A DNA stretch of 64,000 nucleotides from Zeugodacus cucurbitae (taxonomy: Eukaryota; Arthropoda; Insecta; Diptera; Tephritidae), in contig NC_071668.1 of assembly GCF_028554725.1 (NCBI RefSeq), positions 29,862,501 through 29,926,500 on the forward strand. Direction: 5' to 3'. Positions within the stretch are counted from its first letter, which is position 1, and every line of letters starts with the position of its first letter. Of this stretch, positions 10,965-24,679 are shown one piece after another. The position numbers were made by a program, and so were the translations under genes. The notes under the pieces are model-generated. The model worked only from the letters and a program-made list of their open reading frames with translations, made no database searches and had not been told where the DNA came from.

Positions 10965-13900
10965 TTGTATATATTAAAAAAAAATTAAATATGCCCTTGT
11001 TTCAACCACTGATACACAATATTTAATTTATACAGTAAGGCTTTTAAAAAAGTTTATTCATGGAGCTTTGTGGAAAATCTCTCGCATAAGTTTGTAGAAT
11101 ACTAGTTAGTGAGGCACAGTGTCACCTCTCATACCCCTTTTTTGGGTATTTACGTAAGTAAATATACTTATTGCTTATATATAAACAACACACACGCATA
11201 TACATGGGTTCCCTGGCATAATACATACATACGTACTTAATGTGTGTACGTAGATATTTATGTACGAATTACCTCACAATTGCATACCAGTTCGAGCAGT
11301 GAGTAAATAATGTGAAGAAAGCTTTTTAATTAAAGTGAATTCAAGTAGAAAAAAATGGTCGCAAAAAGTACTTCGCACACCCATGTGAATAGGTACGTAT
11401 GTACTCACGTATTTATGTAAATAAATATATTCAAGTACGCGCGCACATCTTTCTTATTGTTATTGTTATTGTCGCCTTCGTGCTTACGGGCGCGAAATGT
11501 GTTTACCATACATATTAGAATTCATTAATACATTTAAAAGCAACAACAAAAACAATCAATGAAAACGCATAAATCGCTTTGCGTACAACCTCAACAGGCA
11601 CAATAAAAACAGAAACAGAAGCAGAAAAAAAAACAGAAGAATGGAAAATTTAATGGAAGTTGAACAACAAACAAATAGAATGGAATGGAACTTAGGCGCT
11701 TGAGTGAAAATCAAAAATATCCTCTGACGTTAAGTGATAATTGCGAGAAAATAAATGCAACAAAAACAAATTGATTGCGTCTACATTCAAAAGCCAGCGA
11801 GTGGCGGTGGCGGTGGCGGTGGTGGTGTACGGGAAATGGGGAAGAATGTTGTTGCCTTTTATCAGTACTCTTCTATGTGGGTGTGTGCTGTGGTTGAAAT
11901 GTTTATAAACAGTGTGCCGCAACATTGATTGCGCCGCTATCTACAATTTCTGTAGCATACTTTTAGGCATACTGCTATTTGTATCTGCAAACGGGATTTA
12001 AATTTCGGGATTGTGATTTAAAAATGAAACAAATTTATTGTGAATTAATTATATTATAACAGAAATTAAATATCGCAGAATTGCAGTCTATAAGAACCTA
12101 CGAATCACAAATGCAAAGCAGAATAGAAGAAATTTCTAAACGTTACAAGATTTTTTTCATTTTACGAAGATTTTACGTCAAGGAAACCAGAAGAACTTTC
12201 CTCTAACAGAAACAGGTCAGGGAATTAGTTCACATTATGTTTGAGATTGTGTTTGAAATAGTTTATTGGAATGAATTCAGAAATAAAATTGTTCCTTGGA
12301 ATTCATTTGCACGGAATAAAAAACTGGATCTGAATGGATCCGATTTTTATGTCAACAATTCGTATTTATATTTATTATTCTAACTTTTTCATGGGGGAGC
12401 AGCAGGGGCCCTTGTTAAGCATAATGCATATTTCCTCAGTAACTAACTCGGTCGTCTCTGAAATGTTTCGTCGCGAATTATAACGAGTGTATACTTACAT
12501 TGTAATAAATATTTCTGGAAATCTGCAACGATTTTTCGAGTGGGAAAGCGATTAATTTCTAAAACAAAAATGCTTCGAGGGGGAAATGAGAAATATTATC
12601 CGAATATGAATGCAGAACATGTCAGATATCATTTCTCTTTCTCGTCGATTTTTCTGCTTCTTTTTCACCTAAAAGCATAAAGATTAAATTATAAATTCTA
12701 ATTTTCGAGGTTTAACCAATTTTTGATTAGATTTAAGAATTTTAATCAAAAATTTTCTTAGATAACGCTCTAAAAACAAAAAGGTGTAGTTTTTGGGTGC
12801 GCTAAGCATTATCAGTCAACAATCCAACATTGTTTGATTATATCGCCACAACCTGTCATAGATACATATATGTATGACACCTAGCGTACAGCGCTTTGAA
12901 ATGACAAACAAACGAAACTTCGGAGATGCCGAAAAACACACTACACCACAGTGAGGTGAGAGCTCCAATAATCCACACTTCACAAAAATATTCAACGCCG
13001 AAGAACGCTGGCAGCTGGGTAGTGAGATGTTGAATGAAAGTCAAAATGTAAACGAAAGGGAAACATACTTCATAAAGTGTATGTACATACATATGTAAGT
13101 ATGTACAGCAAATATGGCAGCAAGCGGCATGATTTTGAAAAACATCTTGTTGTTAAAACGCCGCCAGTATGTTTACATTTTCAAAATAAACAAATTTAAG
13201 AAAAAGTTCTGAAATCAGGGTGAAAGCTAAGTAAATGGAAATAATTACGAAATATCTGCCTAAAGGTATGTATATATGTCGGATGCACTTAGGATCCCTT
13301 GAAATAAAAAGTGACAGCAAATATCGCAATAATTTTGACAAGGACAAGGTGATACGATGACATTATCGCAATCTACAAGAATGTTTCCCAGATAAAGACC
13401 ACTCGGCAAAATACTTCAGATATGTACGGATGTCAGGTGAGAGCCTCCAAACTCTTCATTTTTCGTTAGAAAATTACTGGAATAATGAAAGTAAAAGAAC
13501 TGAATTTTTGAAAATTTAGCGCATTTTGGGTAGTCCGATATACTCTTCTACTGCTGATATACTCTTTCTAGGAATAAGCAAAGAAAAAAGACCCATATGA
13601 GGTCTCAGAAAAGAGGAAGAATTGACTACTTTGAAATGCCTCCAATATATTATATTAGCCATACTGAGTTAGTTTCATGACTAGAAAAATTATTTTCATG
13701 TTAAAATATGAAGCAATTCTCGAAGTAATAGAAGACACACTAATCACCAATCGAATTCATATTGAGTTTGAATTCAAGAAACTAGTTTTCCACTTAGGGC
13801 TTAGTTGTCTAATATCATTTTTGCATTATACAAAAGCAAAATTCAAGTTCAGTTAAACGAGACTGGTTATCACAACAATTTTGACAAAAAAGCACAAAAC

Positions 13901-15855
13901 TGTGGTTTCAGGACCCAAGATACCATGATCGCTCACATTAAAAGCCAAGCAATCTATCTAATGGAATCTCTTCATTACATAAAACCATATATGTATGTAC
14001 ATACACATATAGACCCAAGTATAATTCAAATATATTTCACTGGTCACTCATAGACATTCACTGAAGATATTGTTGCAATCCCCGATACACTTGAGTTGTT
14101 TTTGAAAAGATAGAAAACCAAATGAAATCAAAATAAAAACTAAATATAAACATAAATACAGCAATATGAAGATTAATGGCGTTCTTCGACGTTGAATATG
14201 TTTTCTTTTTGTTTTAGTTTTACTTCGCTTCGCTTGTTGGCTTTACAAAGTCCGTTTAGTGTGCTCTCGGCTACTTATCGCCGCAACTTGTTATTGTACG
14301 AAAGCATTAAAAAGCGTATACAAAATGAAAATGCTATAATAAACGTATAAATAGAAATTAAAAACAGCCAAGAAATTATTACAATTATTTATTTACATAT
14401 CAGAACCATAGATTTGCGCAAGAACCCCAATTGGAACAATGAGTGAGATATGATAGTTGATATATGTAGATATTACAATAGCTATCCTTGATTCGCTAAG
14501 CCAAGTTAGAGAGTAGCGAGTCGAACAAACTATACCAGTAGTGTTTCAGTATTCTGTGCAAAAAAATGGGTAGCACTTAGATATGTAAGTTTAACTAAGG
14601 ATTTAGCTACTCCAATGTTCGATGCTTTCTTTACCTGAAAAATCCAACACCACTAGACCGCACTGAATATTAGTACAAACAGTATAAAAAAATGTTCCCT
14701 TGAAAGATGGGATTATATGATCAGACCAAGTTAGTAAACCTGAGGATCAGGATTTAATTCGCAGTAATTTTTCTGATCTGATCCACAACTCCTTCTAGAA
14801 TCTTACTTCAGTGCACGCCCTCACTTTCTGCGAAAAAATACTGAGCAATTCTTGAAAGATCAGCTGCCACTTGGAGAAAACAAAGAAGAAGCGCAAACGC
14901 TGTCATTAACCGCAAAAATTACAGTTATCACGAGCGCTGCGAATAGAAAACAAACATTTCAAATGAGTCGGTGAATATGAAAATAGAAAATATGTGCAAA
15001 TTGCGAAGTGCATTTATTTACAGGCTCTGTTTAATGCACTGTAACAGCAATTAATAGACAACTAATGAGCAGTTATCGTGCAATTGAAGCTTGAAAACGG
15101 GCAATACAAGCTACAAATATGAATAATTAATGCTTACATTTCCAGTAACTGTTGTAAAGGCAAACAATGTTATAAGTAACTGTAAGTAAAGAAGAGGTAG
15201 TCAGAAAAAACATTGGTTCATTAAAGCTGTTTCCAGAAATGCCTCATGGTGAATGAGTTCGAAAAAACCTACAGAAACGATTTTCTTAATGAGTTTTTTT
15301 ATTTAATCTAGCAAACTAGAAATTATTTTAGCTGATGTGAAACTTGTATATTTCTAACAATCGACAACTCTTAGGACATCAACACCTAAGAAACACACTA
15401 TGTTTGTGAAAAGATCATGAATGTCGAATTGGGCTTGTTATAGATAAGTAGTATTTAGACTAGTTGCAAAATTATTTATTTCTCACCGATTTCACTACAG
15501 GGTACATTTGGTATGCTGCCAACGTCATTATTATTTGAACAGATATTAAAACAGCGCCTCGTTAGAAATTCGTTGCTATATTTGGTTATACATTTTCTTG
15601 CAGATGTGAATTGATGGCGCCGAATATAATAAATGCACTTTATTGCCACAATGCTATATTATATAATATCTAAATACTTAAACAATTGTGCCAAATCCAA
15701 TTATTCGGGAGTTCAAATGTAGATTATAAATACTACGATATTGGGATCCTTAATTTATGTTACCTTTTGGGTATAGGTATATACATATATAGACGAACAG
15801 TTGTAAAAAGAGTGCCAAATCTGGATTAAAATATCATTTAACAAAAAATATTCAT
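10965..15855. other. Non-coding stretch
   Basis: No supported gene. It contains a (GGTGGC)n microsatellite at about 11802-11829, several (CATA)n palindromes, and a 45-nt open segment at 13392-13436 between TTTCCCAG and CAG|GTGAGA that could be a micro-exon but has only a short pyrimidine tract. The minus frame at 12856-13092 is hydrophobic but matches nothing I recognise. Confidence 0.45.
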
Positions 15856-15880
15856 TTAAGGAAAGGCTAAGTTCGGGTGT

Positions 15881-16293
15881 CCGGTGCAGAAGCGTGGACG
15901 ATGTCAACATCCGATGAGACGGCACTAGGAGTTTTCGAGAGAAAGGTTTTGCGGAAGATTTATGGTCCCTTAAGAATTGGCAACGGCGAATACCGCAGAC
16001 GATGGAACGATGAGCTGTATGTGTTATTCGACGACATAGACATAGTCCAGCGAATAAAAAAACAGCGGCTACGCTGGCTAGGACATGTTGTTCGAATGGA
16101 TGAAGGTGCTCCAGCTCTGAAAGTATTCGATGCAGTACCCGCTGGTGGAAGCAGAGGAAGAGGGAGACCTCCACTCCGATGGAAGGACCAGGTGGAGAGG
16201 GACCTGGCTTCGCTTGGAATAACCAATTGGCGCCAAACTGCCAGAAGGAGAGATGCGTGGCGCGCTGTTTTGGACTCGGCTATAACCGCGTAA
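15881..16293 (+). pseudogene. C-terminal end of RTE-type ORF (truncated)
   Basis: An open segment of about 137 codons ending at TAA (16291-16293). It carries the C-terminal region that follows the reverse transcriptase: GAEAWTMSTSD, YRRRWNDELY, RLRWLGHVVRMD and the glycine/arginine-rich GGSRGRGRPPLRW. The same motifs occur at 31027-31320 in the longer copy, and here the true C-terminus is preserved. The endonuclease and reverse transcriptase are missing because of 5' truncation, so it encodes no function. Confidence 0.85.
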
Positions 16294-16323
16294 GCGGTGT
16301 CTACGCCAGTCAAGAAGAAGAAG
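15881..16323 (+). mobile_element. 5'-truncated RTE-type retrotransposon with 12-bp target duplication
   Basis: A 443-bp insertion with an (AAG)n 3' tail, bounded by the direct repeat AAGTTCGGGTGT (15869-15880 and 16324-16335). Removing it restores the family Y sequence exactly. This is the signature of target-primed reverse transcription followed by 5' truncation. The same retrotransposon family is represented almost full length at 28254-31437. Confidence 0.85.
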
Positions 16324-17699
16324 AAGTTCGGGTGTAACCGAACATTTTATACTCTCGCAATTTATTGAAGAAATTTTATTAAGATAACGCACAAATTTAC
16401 CCATAAATTCGGCATAAAGTTTAATAGAATAATGAAAGTCATATATAGATATGAGGGCTGAGGTAATTCCTGAACCGATTTCATTCAATTTCACCAGCAA
16501 GGTACACTATATCCAATACTATACGCTCACTTAATTTTGCTAAGATAGTTCACATATTAACCAATACATATATGCGTAATAAAGCCCAACGAATTTTTGA
16601 AAAACCTATAATTATGTATATGGGAGCTAGGAGATGTTGTGACCCGATTTTAATAATTTTTGGAACAGAGACACACTATTTCAAGAAAACAATTTCCTCT
16701 GAATTACATTAAATTAGCTGAGAGATTTACCCATATTTTCGGTTAAAATTTAACCTTAGGCGCTGAGTTCAACATGTTCGATATCTGGGGCCTTGAAAAA
16801 GTTATAGTCCGTTTTCGACAATTTTTTCACATGTGATGCCACAGATCATATACTGTATTTGTGTAAAGTTTTATTTCGCTATCATCATTGGTTCCTAATG
16901 TATATATTATAAAGTGAAGGATTCAGATGGAATTCAAAATTGAGTTATAAAGAAAGTAGTCGTGGTTGTGAACCGATTTCATCCATTTTCCACATATGTC
17001 ATCAGGGTGTCAATAAAATATTATATACCGAATTTCATTGAAATTTGTCGGGTAGTTCCTGAGATATGGTTTTTGACCCATAAGTGGGCGATGCCACGCC
17101 CATTTTCCATTTTGTAAAAAGATCTGAGTGCAGCTTCCTTCTGCTATCATTTCTGTGAAATTTTGTGTTTCTGGCGTTTCTCATTAGTGAGTTAACGCAC
17201 TTTTAGTCATTTTCAACCTAACTTTTGTATGGGAGGTGGGCGTGGTTATTATCCGATTTCTTTCATTTTTGGACTGTATAAGGAAACGGCTAAAAGAAAC
17301 GACTGCAGAAAGTTTGGTTTATATAGCTTTATTGGTTTGCAAGATATATACAAAAATCATATTTGGGGGCGAGGTCACGCCCACTTTTATAGCTCTTTAT
17401 GTGGTTTTGGTTATCGCTATTTTGTGGGCGTGGCAGTGGTCCGATTCCGCCCATTTTCGAACTTAACCTTCTTATGGTTTTGGGTGTTACTAACAACCGT
17501 TATGTGAACAAAACTATAATACTCTCTAGCAACTTTGTTGCAGGAGTATAAAAACGACATGTTTTTATGTATGCAGTATGTTTAGTGAAGTTTAAAAGCA
17601 TTGAAATAATACTGTTTGTTTGGTTCGACCTCAAATGTGTGAAAATATTCCAATTAAGACGGCACTTTATTGATGCAATAGGGTATTTGAAAAGTAATA

Positions 17700-17880
17700 G
17701 TTCAAGGCAATTATTTCACACACATCTTTGGAATAACATTCTCTAGTTAATGCATGAAGGATTTTTTTATTTTTATTACAACTATTCAAGCAAGAAAATT
17801 GTACGAAAAAAGGTAGTTTTTATATTAAAAATACAAATTTTAATATCTTTTTTTTTTTCTTCGTTCATTAACAAGATTTA
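17700..17880 (+). repeat. Family X fragment (copy in unit 1)
   Basis: Matches 4016-4070 at ACACATCTTTGGAATAAC and TCTAGTTAATG, and 49808-49880 at TTATTACAACTATT. It is duplicated at 22039-22219. Confidence 0.55.
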
Positions 17881-19139
17881 TACTACTTAAGTACGTATAT
17901 TTAATATGGTGAATTGTTGAAGATGACGCACTCTGTATTATCACAAATTTATTAGCAATTTTTTTTTGTGTGATTAACGAATAAAATTTGTAAAAAAAAA
18001 GTAAGCAATCAACAAGGCTTCTCTTTATAAAATAAGCCAATTCAAATAAAAATAAGCTGTAATCAATTGTGATTAACACAACAAATACAAACACAAACAT
18101 AGCATGTATATGATGCAAAAACAGTTAAAATTTGTGAAATACACTTATATCACTGCAAAAGATCTGGCCTTCCACAAAAAAAAATAAAAATTGTTTCCGT
18201 TTAACTGTTAAGTGACGGAGTAGTTATTCGAAACTATACAATGGCGTGTAACATAATAACAACGTAAGAGTGATATTATCCAAAAGCATGATATTTATTA
18301 AAATGAACTTCAATTAAAGCTCTAATAGAAAATTGCATCTTCGATATTGATTATGTTGAAAATCTTCAGCTATTTTTAATTCTTAAAATCTGCCCCTTGC
18401 AATATTTCTCATCACTGTAGTGAATTCTTTCGATAAACATGCATCTAGATATCTTCGCAATTAATAGAAAACCCGTGGAAAATTCCCATTACGTTCTAGC
18501 CAGATTCGTGCGCATATACATATAGACATCAATGTACTGAACTGCAAATATGTATGTAAGTAAGTACTCATTTGTATAGAGAAAAAGCACGTGCGCCCAA
18601 TGGGGGTATTCAAGAGAGCACTATGTCAGCCGGGTGCTTTACTTCCTATGGATTTGGTTAATTTTGCTTATTTAATGTATATTTCGTATTGTACAAAAAA
18701 CAGGTTTGTTATTATGGAATTCTTCTTGAAAACCGATAAGCTAAAAGATAGAAAAAAATGTGCGTGAAAGATCGGACAACCCCTACTATACACATTTAGA
18801 AACACATTCCACAAAAGCCAATAATTATACTTAATATGCATAAATGTATGAACAAGTATTTATAAATATTTCATTCACCGCATGAAGCAACAATATTGTT
18901 TGAGTGGGTGGTGATGCAATTTTATTGACTCAAATACCTACACATTTTTTTGAAAATTATATAGTTGGTTGGCGCCTTACAGTGCATTCTCGATGCATAA
19001 TCATAAACATAAAAAAAATATTCTCAAACGAATAACAGCGATCGAACGGACAAATGCACCCGGCTTTACTTATATACCACTGGAGGAACTCAAAAAACTC
19101 CACACTTGCACATTCTATTTCTCAATGTAAATGAATATA

Positions 19140-19594
19140 TCTTAATATATAAAAATCACGTGTTACATTGTTTGTTTTCGATGGACTCCTAAACTACTGA
19201 ACCGATTTTAATGAAATTTTTAACACTGTGTGCAGTTTGGTCCAACTTGAAAGATAGGATAGTTTATAACTCTCCTTATAGTCGCATTATTTATTTATTG
19301 CAAATTATTTGTTTATTATTAGCAAAGAGCTACCCACCAGTTGGTGGCGCTAAGTACGCTATGTAACAGTAGATGGCGCTATATTTCTTTTTAAATGTTC
19401 ATGGATTTAGGCTGTTATACGAATCTATGACTTCCAATATTCTAAATTTAAGAAAAAATCACATACAATCCGTGAAATAAATAAAGTTATGTACATATGT
19501 ATAGTCAGACAAATAAGCAATGAACAGAGCTCAAAAAGCGTTTTAACTATTTCAAATAAAAATTGGGCGGGGCGAAGTTCGCCGGGCCAGCTAG
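19140..19594 (+). mobile_element. Non-autonomous Helitron, 455 bp (unit 1)
   Basis: It begins with TC (TCTTAATATATAAAAATC), the AT-rich 5' start usual for insect Helitrons, and ends with CTAG (19591-19594). A hairpin GGCGAA-G-TTCGCC lies 7 nt before the CTAG. It sits between an A (19139) and a T (19595), the AT dinucleotide these rolling-circle elements insert into, with no target duplication. It has no Rep/helicase frame. Confidence 0.8.
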
Positions 19595-20229
19595 TTTATT
19601 AATAAATGTAAGCTTTATCAGCAATCACAAACTCTATATTTTAAAAGTTCATAAATATTCACTGATGGGCTGCAAAATAGAAACAATTAATGACTTTATG
19701 TTATTTTTAGATGAAAATAGAAGTTTAAAATTTAGTGATTTTCAATACAAAAACACAATATTTTCACACACAAATAATTTAAAGCTCGCAAAACAGCATC
19801 GTTGCTAACTTGCTGACCACCACTGTATGTTCCCAATGTTGTGATTCAAAGCGTTTAAAGCACAAAGATAAAGCAAAACAAGAAGAAAGATGTGTCGAAA
19901 ATAAATTTAAAAATGTAAACAAAGTAACGACTTCTGTTATGAAAATTTCTATAAAAAGATGAGAAATTTAAATGAATTTCCACCGGGAAAACCGACGCGC
20001 TTTTGGCAGCGTGACAAAAAATTTCCATTTCTTGCCATATTTTAAAATGTTTTATATATTTTATTTAATGCAATAATTAATAAGAGTATTTTCGTGCATT
20101 GTGTTTATATTACGTTAATAAATTGTTAATATGTATTTATTGTTGTTGCTGCGGTTTTTACTACTTGGTTCCAACAATTTATATTTGGCGCCGGGCCAAG
20201 ATTATTCACTCGAGATTTGTTTATTTCAG

Positions 20230-20340
20230 TTTTATGGAAACAACTGAACATCATTGAAAGGGCAAAAGGTAATAAGAATATTGAAATCTTTGTGAACACT
20301 CTTCCTCTGAAAGGAAATTCAGGCTATGTTGTTCGGTATG
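20230..20340 (+). CDS. Candidate internal coding exon, 111 nt, phase 1-1 (unit 1)
   Basis: A strong acceptor (TTTGTTTATTTCAG, ending at 20229) is followed by 111 nt open in one frame and the donor TATG|GTGAGA at 20341. The segment starts with two bases completing a codon and ends with one base of the next, so it is phase-symmetric. The predicted peptide has ordinary soluble-protein composition (for example IIERAKGNKN and GNSGYVVRYG), but I do not recognise the family. It has an exact duplicate at 24569-24679. It could be a real exon of a plus-strand gene, a pseudo-exon or chance. Its end phase would fit the candidate exon at 40151-40278. Confidence 0.3.
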
Positions 20341-22038
20341 GTGAGAATACAATTTTTTGCTTGATATTTCATTTATCGTCGTCGTTCGTCGAAATTTGAC
20401 CGAAACAGTTTTAAAAGATTACTTTAGTAAAAAACACATAATAATTGACATTTTTCATATGAAGTATATATGAAGAACCAAAAGTGCTGATTTCCAAGAC
20501 ACACTTTATCTTATCTTATAAATACATATGTGTTGTTAAAAACTGTCATCCAGATTTGGTTTTTCGAATTTGTAGAGTTTTACTGAAATGTTAAATATTT
20601 TCATGAAATCCATCAGCTTGAAAGACACATCGTTCATCGGGAAACATATAGAAGAAGAATGCTAATGCTAGCACACCAATCGTTGGACACCATAACAATA
20701 CCAAATTAGATGAAAAAACTGAAAGCTCCTCTTACACTCATCTTAATCAAGATGTCTAATAAGAGAAATCAGTATGTATATGAGTAGTCTGTATAGAGAT
20801 CTCACTCTTCTTACTCACATCTGAGACATAATTTCAACTTCCAACGAAATATTGTTGAGCTGCACAAATTATAGTTATTTTTTGAACGAAAACTATACAT
20901 TTTTAGATCAATTTCTAACTTTAAAATTATTTCACATCAAATTCAAAACACCTTTAATAATGTGGCATGTTAAAGCAGAGTCATATTAATAGAAATACTA
21001 TCAGAAACTTATCTAAAATTTATTTTGGGCACTCAAATACATACAAAATTAACTGTAAATATACTCGTGAATATTCCATGCGCTAAATGCGGGATTAATT
21101 TTTATTGACAGTCTATAAAATCATTTCTGACACATTATGATATAGTACAGTCATATCAGAAAGCCACCAAAAACACACCTTACAGTGGGCTAAAGATAAA
21201 GAAGGAGTGGTAAAACGGACAAGTTATGTCTAGAGGATAGTTTCAACAAAAGTTATTTTTTTTATTTTTATCAAGTCGTAAAAAGAGTTGGATGTTTGTT
21301 GAAATTTCTTACCGATTTCATCCATTTTCCACATATGTCATCAGGGTGTCAATAAAATATTATATACCGAATTTCATTGAAATTTGTCGGGTAGTTCCTG
21401 AGATATGGTTTTTGACCCATAAGTGGGCGATGCCACGCCCATTTTCCATTTTGTAAAAAGATCTGAGTGCAGCTTCCTTCTGCTATCATTTCTGTGAAAT
21501 TTTGTGTTTCTGGCGTTTCTCATTAGTGAGTTAACGCACTTTTAGTCATTTTCAACCTAACTTTTGTATGGGAGGTGGGCGTGGTTATTATCCGATTTCT
21601 TTCATTTTTGGACTGTATAAGGAAACGGCTAAAAGAAACGACTGCAGAAAGTTTGGTTTATATAGCTTTATTGGTTTGCAAGATATATACAAAAATCATA
21701 TTTGGGGGCGAGGTCACGCCCACTTTTATAGCTCTTTATGTGGTTTTGGTTATCGCTATTTTGTGGGCGTGGCAGTGGTCCGATTCCGCCCATTTTCGAA
21801 CTTAACCTTCTTATGGTTTTGGGTGTTATTAACAACCGTTATGTGAACAAAACTATAATACTCTCTAGCAACTTTGTTGCAGGAGTATAAAAACGACATG
21901 TTTTTATGTATGCAGTATGTTTAGTGAAGTTTAAAAGCATTGAAATAATACTGTTTGTTTGGTTCGACCTCAAATGTGTGAAAATATTCCAATTAAGACG
22001 GCACTTTATTGATGCAATAGGGTATTTGAAAAGTAATA

Positions 22039-22219
22039 GTTCAAGGCAATTATTTCACACACATCTTTGGAATAACATTCTCTAGTTAATGCATGAAGGA
22101 TTTTTTTATTTTTATTACAACTATTCAAGCAAGAAAATTGTACGAAAAAAGGTAGTTTTTATATTAAAAATACAAATTTTAATATCTTTTTTTTTTTCTT
22201 CGTTCATTAACAAGATTTA
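22039..22219 (+). repeat. Family X fragment (copy in unit 2)
   Basis: Second copy of 17700-17880 created by the tandem duplication. Confidence 0.55.
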
Positions 22220-23478
22220 TACTACTTAAGTACGTATATTTAATATGGTGAATTGTTGAAGATGACGCACTCTGTATTATCACAAATTTATTAGCAATTT
22301 TTTTTTGTGTGATTAACGAATAAAATTTGTAAAAAAAAAGTAAGCAATCAACAAGGCTTCTCTTTATAAAATAAGCCAATTCAAATAAAAATAAGCTGTA
22401 ATCAATTGTGATTAACACAACAAATACAAACACAAACATAGCATGTATATGATGCAAAAACAGTTAAAATTTGTGAAATACACTTATATCACTGCAAAAG
22501 ATCTGGCCTTCCACAAAAAAAAATAAAAATTGTTTCCGTTTAACTGTTAAGTGACGGAGTAGTTATTCGAAACTATACAATGGCGTGTAACATAATAACA
22601 ACGTAAGAGTGATATTATCCAAAAGCATGATATTTATTAAAATGAACTTCAATTAAAGCTCTAATAGAAAATTGCATCTTCGATATTGATTATGTTGAAA
22701 ATCTTCAGCTATTTTTAATTCTTAAAATCTGCCCCTTGCAATATTTCTCATCACTGTAGTGAATTCTTTCGATAAACATGCATCTAGATATCTTCGCAAT
22801 TAATAGAAAACCCGTGGAAAATTCCCATTACGTTCTAGCCAGATTCGTGCGCATATACATATAGACATCAATGTACTGAACTGCAAATATGTATGTAAGT
22901 AAGTACTCATTTGTATAGAGAAAAAGCACGTGCGCCCAATGGGGGTATTCAAGAGAGCACTATGTCAGCCGGGTGCTTTACTTCCTATGGATTTGGTTAA
23001 TTTTGCTTATTTAATGTATATTTCGTATTGTACAAAAAACAGGTTTGTTATTATGGAATTCTTCTTGAAAACCGATAAGCTAAAAGATAGAAAAAAATGT
23101 GCGTGAAAGATCGGACAACCCCTACTATACACATTTAGAAACACATTCCACAAAAGCCAATAATTATACTTAATATGCATAAATGTATGAACAAGTATTT
23201 ATAAATATTTCATTCACCGCATGAAGCAACAATATTGTTTGAGTGGGTGGTGATGCAATTTTATTGACTCAAATACCTACACATTTTTTTGAAAATTATA
23301 TAGTTGGTTGGCGCCTTACAGTGCATTCTCGATGCATAATCATAAACATAAAAAAAATATTCTCAAACGAATAACAGCGATCGAACGGACAAATGCACCC
23401 GGCTTTACTTATATACCACTGGAGGAACTCAAAAAACTCCACACTTGCACATTCTATTTCTCAATGTAAATGAATATA

Positions 23479-23933
23479 TCTTAATATATAAAAATCACGT
23501 GTTACATTGTTTGTTTTCGATGGACTCCTAAACTACTGAACCGATTTTAATGAAATTTTTAACACTGTGTGCAGTTTGGTCCAACTTGAAAGATAGGATA
23601 GTTTATAACTCTCCTTATAGTCGCATTATTTATTTATTGCAAATTATTTGTTTATTATTAGCAAAGAGCTACCCACCAGTTGGTGGCGCTAAGTACGCTA
23701 TGTAACAGTAGATGGCGCTATATTTCTTTTTAAATGTTCATGGATTTAGGCTGTTATACGAATCTATGACTTCCAATATTCTAAATTTAAGAAAAAATCA
23801 CATACAATCCGTGAAATAAATAAAGTTATGTACATATGTATAGTCAGACAAATAAGCAATGAACAGAGCTCAAAAAGCGTTTTAACTATTTCAAATAAAA
23901 ATTGGGCGGGGCGAAGTTCGCCGGGCCAGCTAG
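23479..23933 (+). mobile_element. Non-autonomous Helitron, 455 bp (unit 2)
   Basis: The copy of 19140-19594 carried by the tandem duplication, with the same TC start, hairpin and CTAG end. It is not an independent insertion. Confidence 0.8.
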
Positions 23934-24568
23934 TTTATTAATAAATGTAAGCTTTATCAGCAATCACAAACTCTATATTTTAAAAGTTCATAAATATTCA
24001 CTGATGGGCTGCAAAATAGAAACAATTAATGACTTTATGTTATTTTTAGATGAAAATAGAAGTTTAAAATTTAGTGATTTTCAATACAAAAACACAATAT
24101 TTTCACACACAAATAATTTAAAGCTCGCAAAACAGCATCGTTGCTAACTTGCTGACCACCACTGTATGTTCCCAATGTTGTGATTCAAAGCGTTTAAAGC
24201 ACAAAGATAAAGCAAAACAAGAAGAAAGATGTGTCGAAAATAAATTTAAAAATGTAAACAAAGTAACGACTTCTGTTATGAAAATTTCTATAAAAAGATG
24301 AGAAATTTAAATGAATTTCCACCGGGAAAACCGACGCGCTTTTGGCAGCGTGACAAAAAATTTCCATTTCTTGCCATATTTTAAAATGTTTTATATATTT
24401 TATTTAATGCAATAATTAATAAGAGTATTTTCGTGCATTGTGTTTATATTACGTTAATAAATTGTTAATATGTATTTATTGTTGTTGCTGCGGTTTTTAC
24501 TACTTGGTTCCAACAATTTATATTTGGCGCCGGGCCAAGATTATTCACTCGAGATTTGTTTATTTCAG

Positions 24569-24679
24569 TTTTATGGAAACAACTGAACATCATTGAAAGG
24601 GCAAAAGGTAATAAGAATATTGAAATCTTTGTGAACACTCTTCCTCTGAAAGGAAATTCAGGCTATGTTGTTCGGTATG
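24569..24679 (+). CDS. Candidate internal coding exon, 111 nt, phase 1-1 (unit 2)
   Basis: Duplicate of 20230-20340 with the same acceptor and donor. Because the exon is phase-symmetric, both copies, either copy or neither could be spliced without breaking a reading frame. No function assigned. Confidence 0.3.

Larger units (their letters stand above)
15857..17553 (+). mobile_element. Family Y element, split by an RTE insertion
   Basis: It starts with TAAGGAAAGGCTAAGTTC, resumes after the RTE insertion at 16324 with TTCGGGTGTAACCGAAC and TTTTATACTCTCGC, and ends near 17553 at GGAGTATAAAA. The interior is made of diverged sub-repeats, each containing a GGGCGTGG...CCGATT phrase (about 16961, 17236 and 17424). 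Without the insertion it is about 1.24 kb, like the copy at 48574-49809. Its 92-codon frame at 17229-17507 recurs in other copies but is a by-product of the repeat. Confidence 0.75.

Noticed and set aside
15755..16500. Minus-strand frames of 117-140 codons
   Set aside because: Shadows of the plus-strand RTE fragment at 15881-16293.
17229..17507. 92-codon frame repeated at 21568-21846 and, in part, at 48754-49023 (minus) and 62248-62499
   Set aside because: It lies inside family Y elements and recurs only because the DNA repeats. Its C-terminal half is not preserved between copies, so there is no sign of selection for protein.
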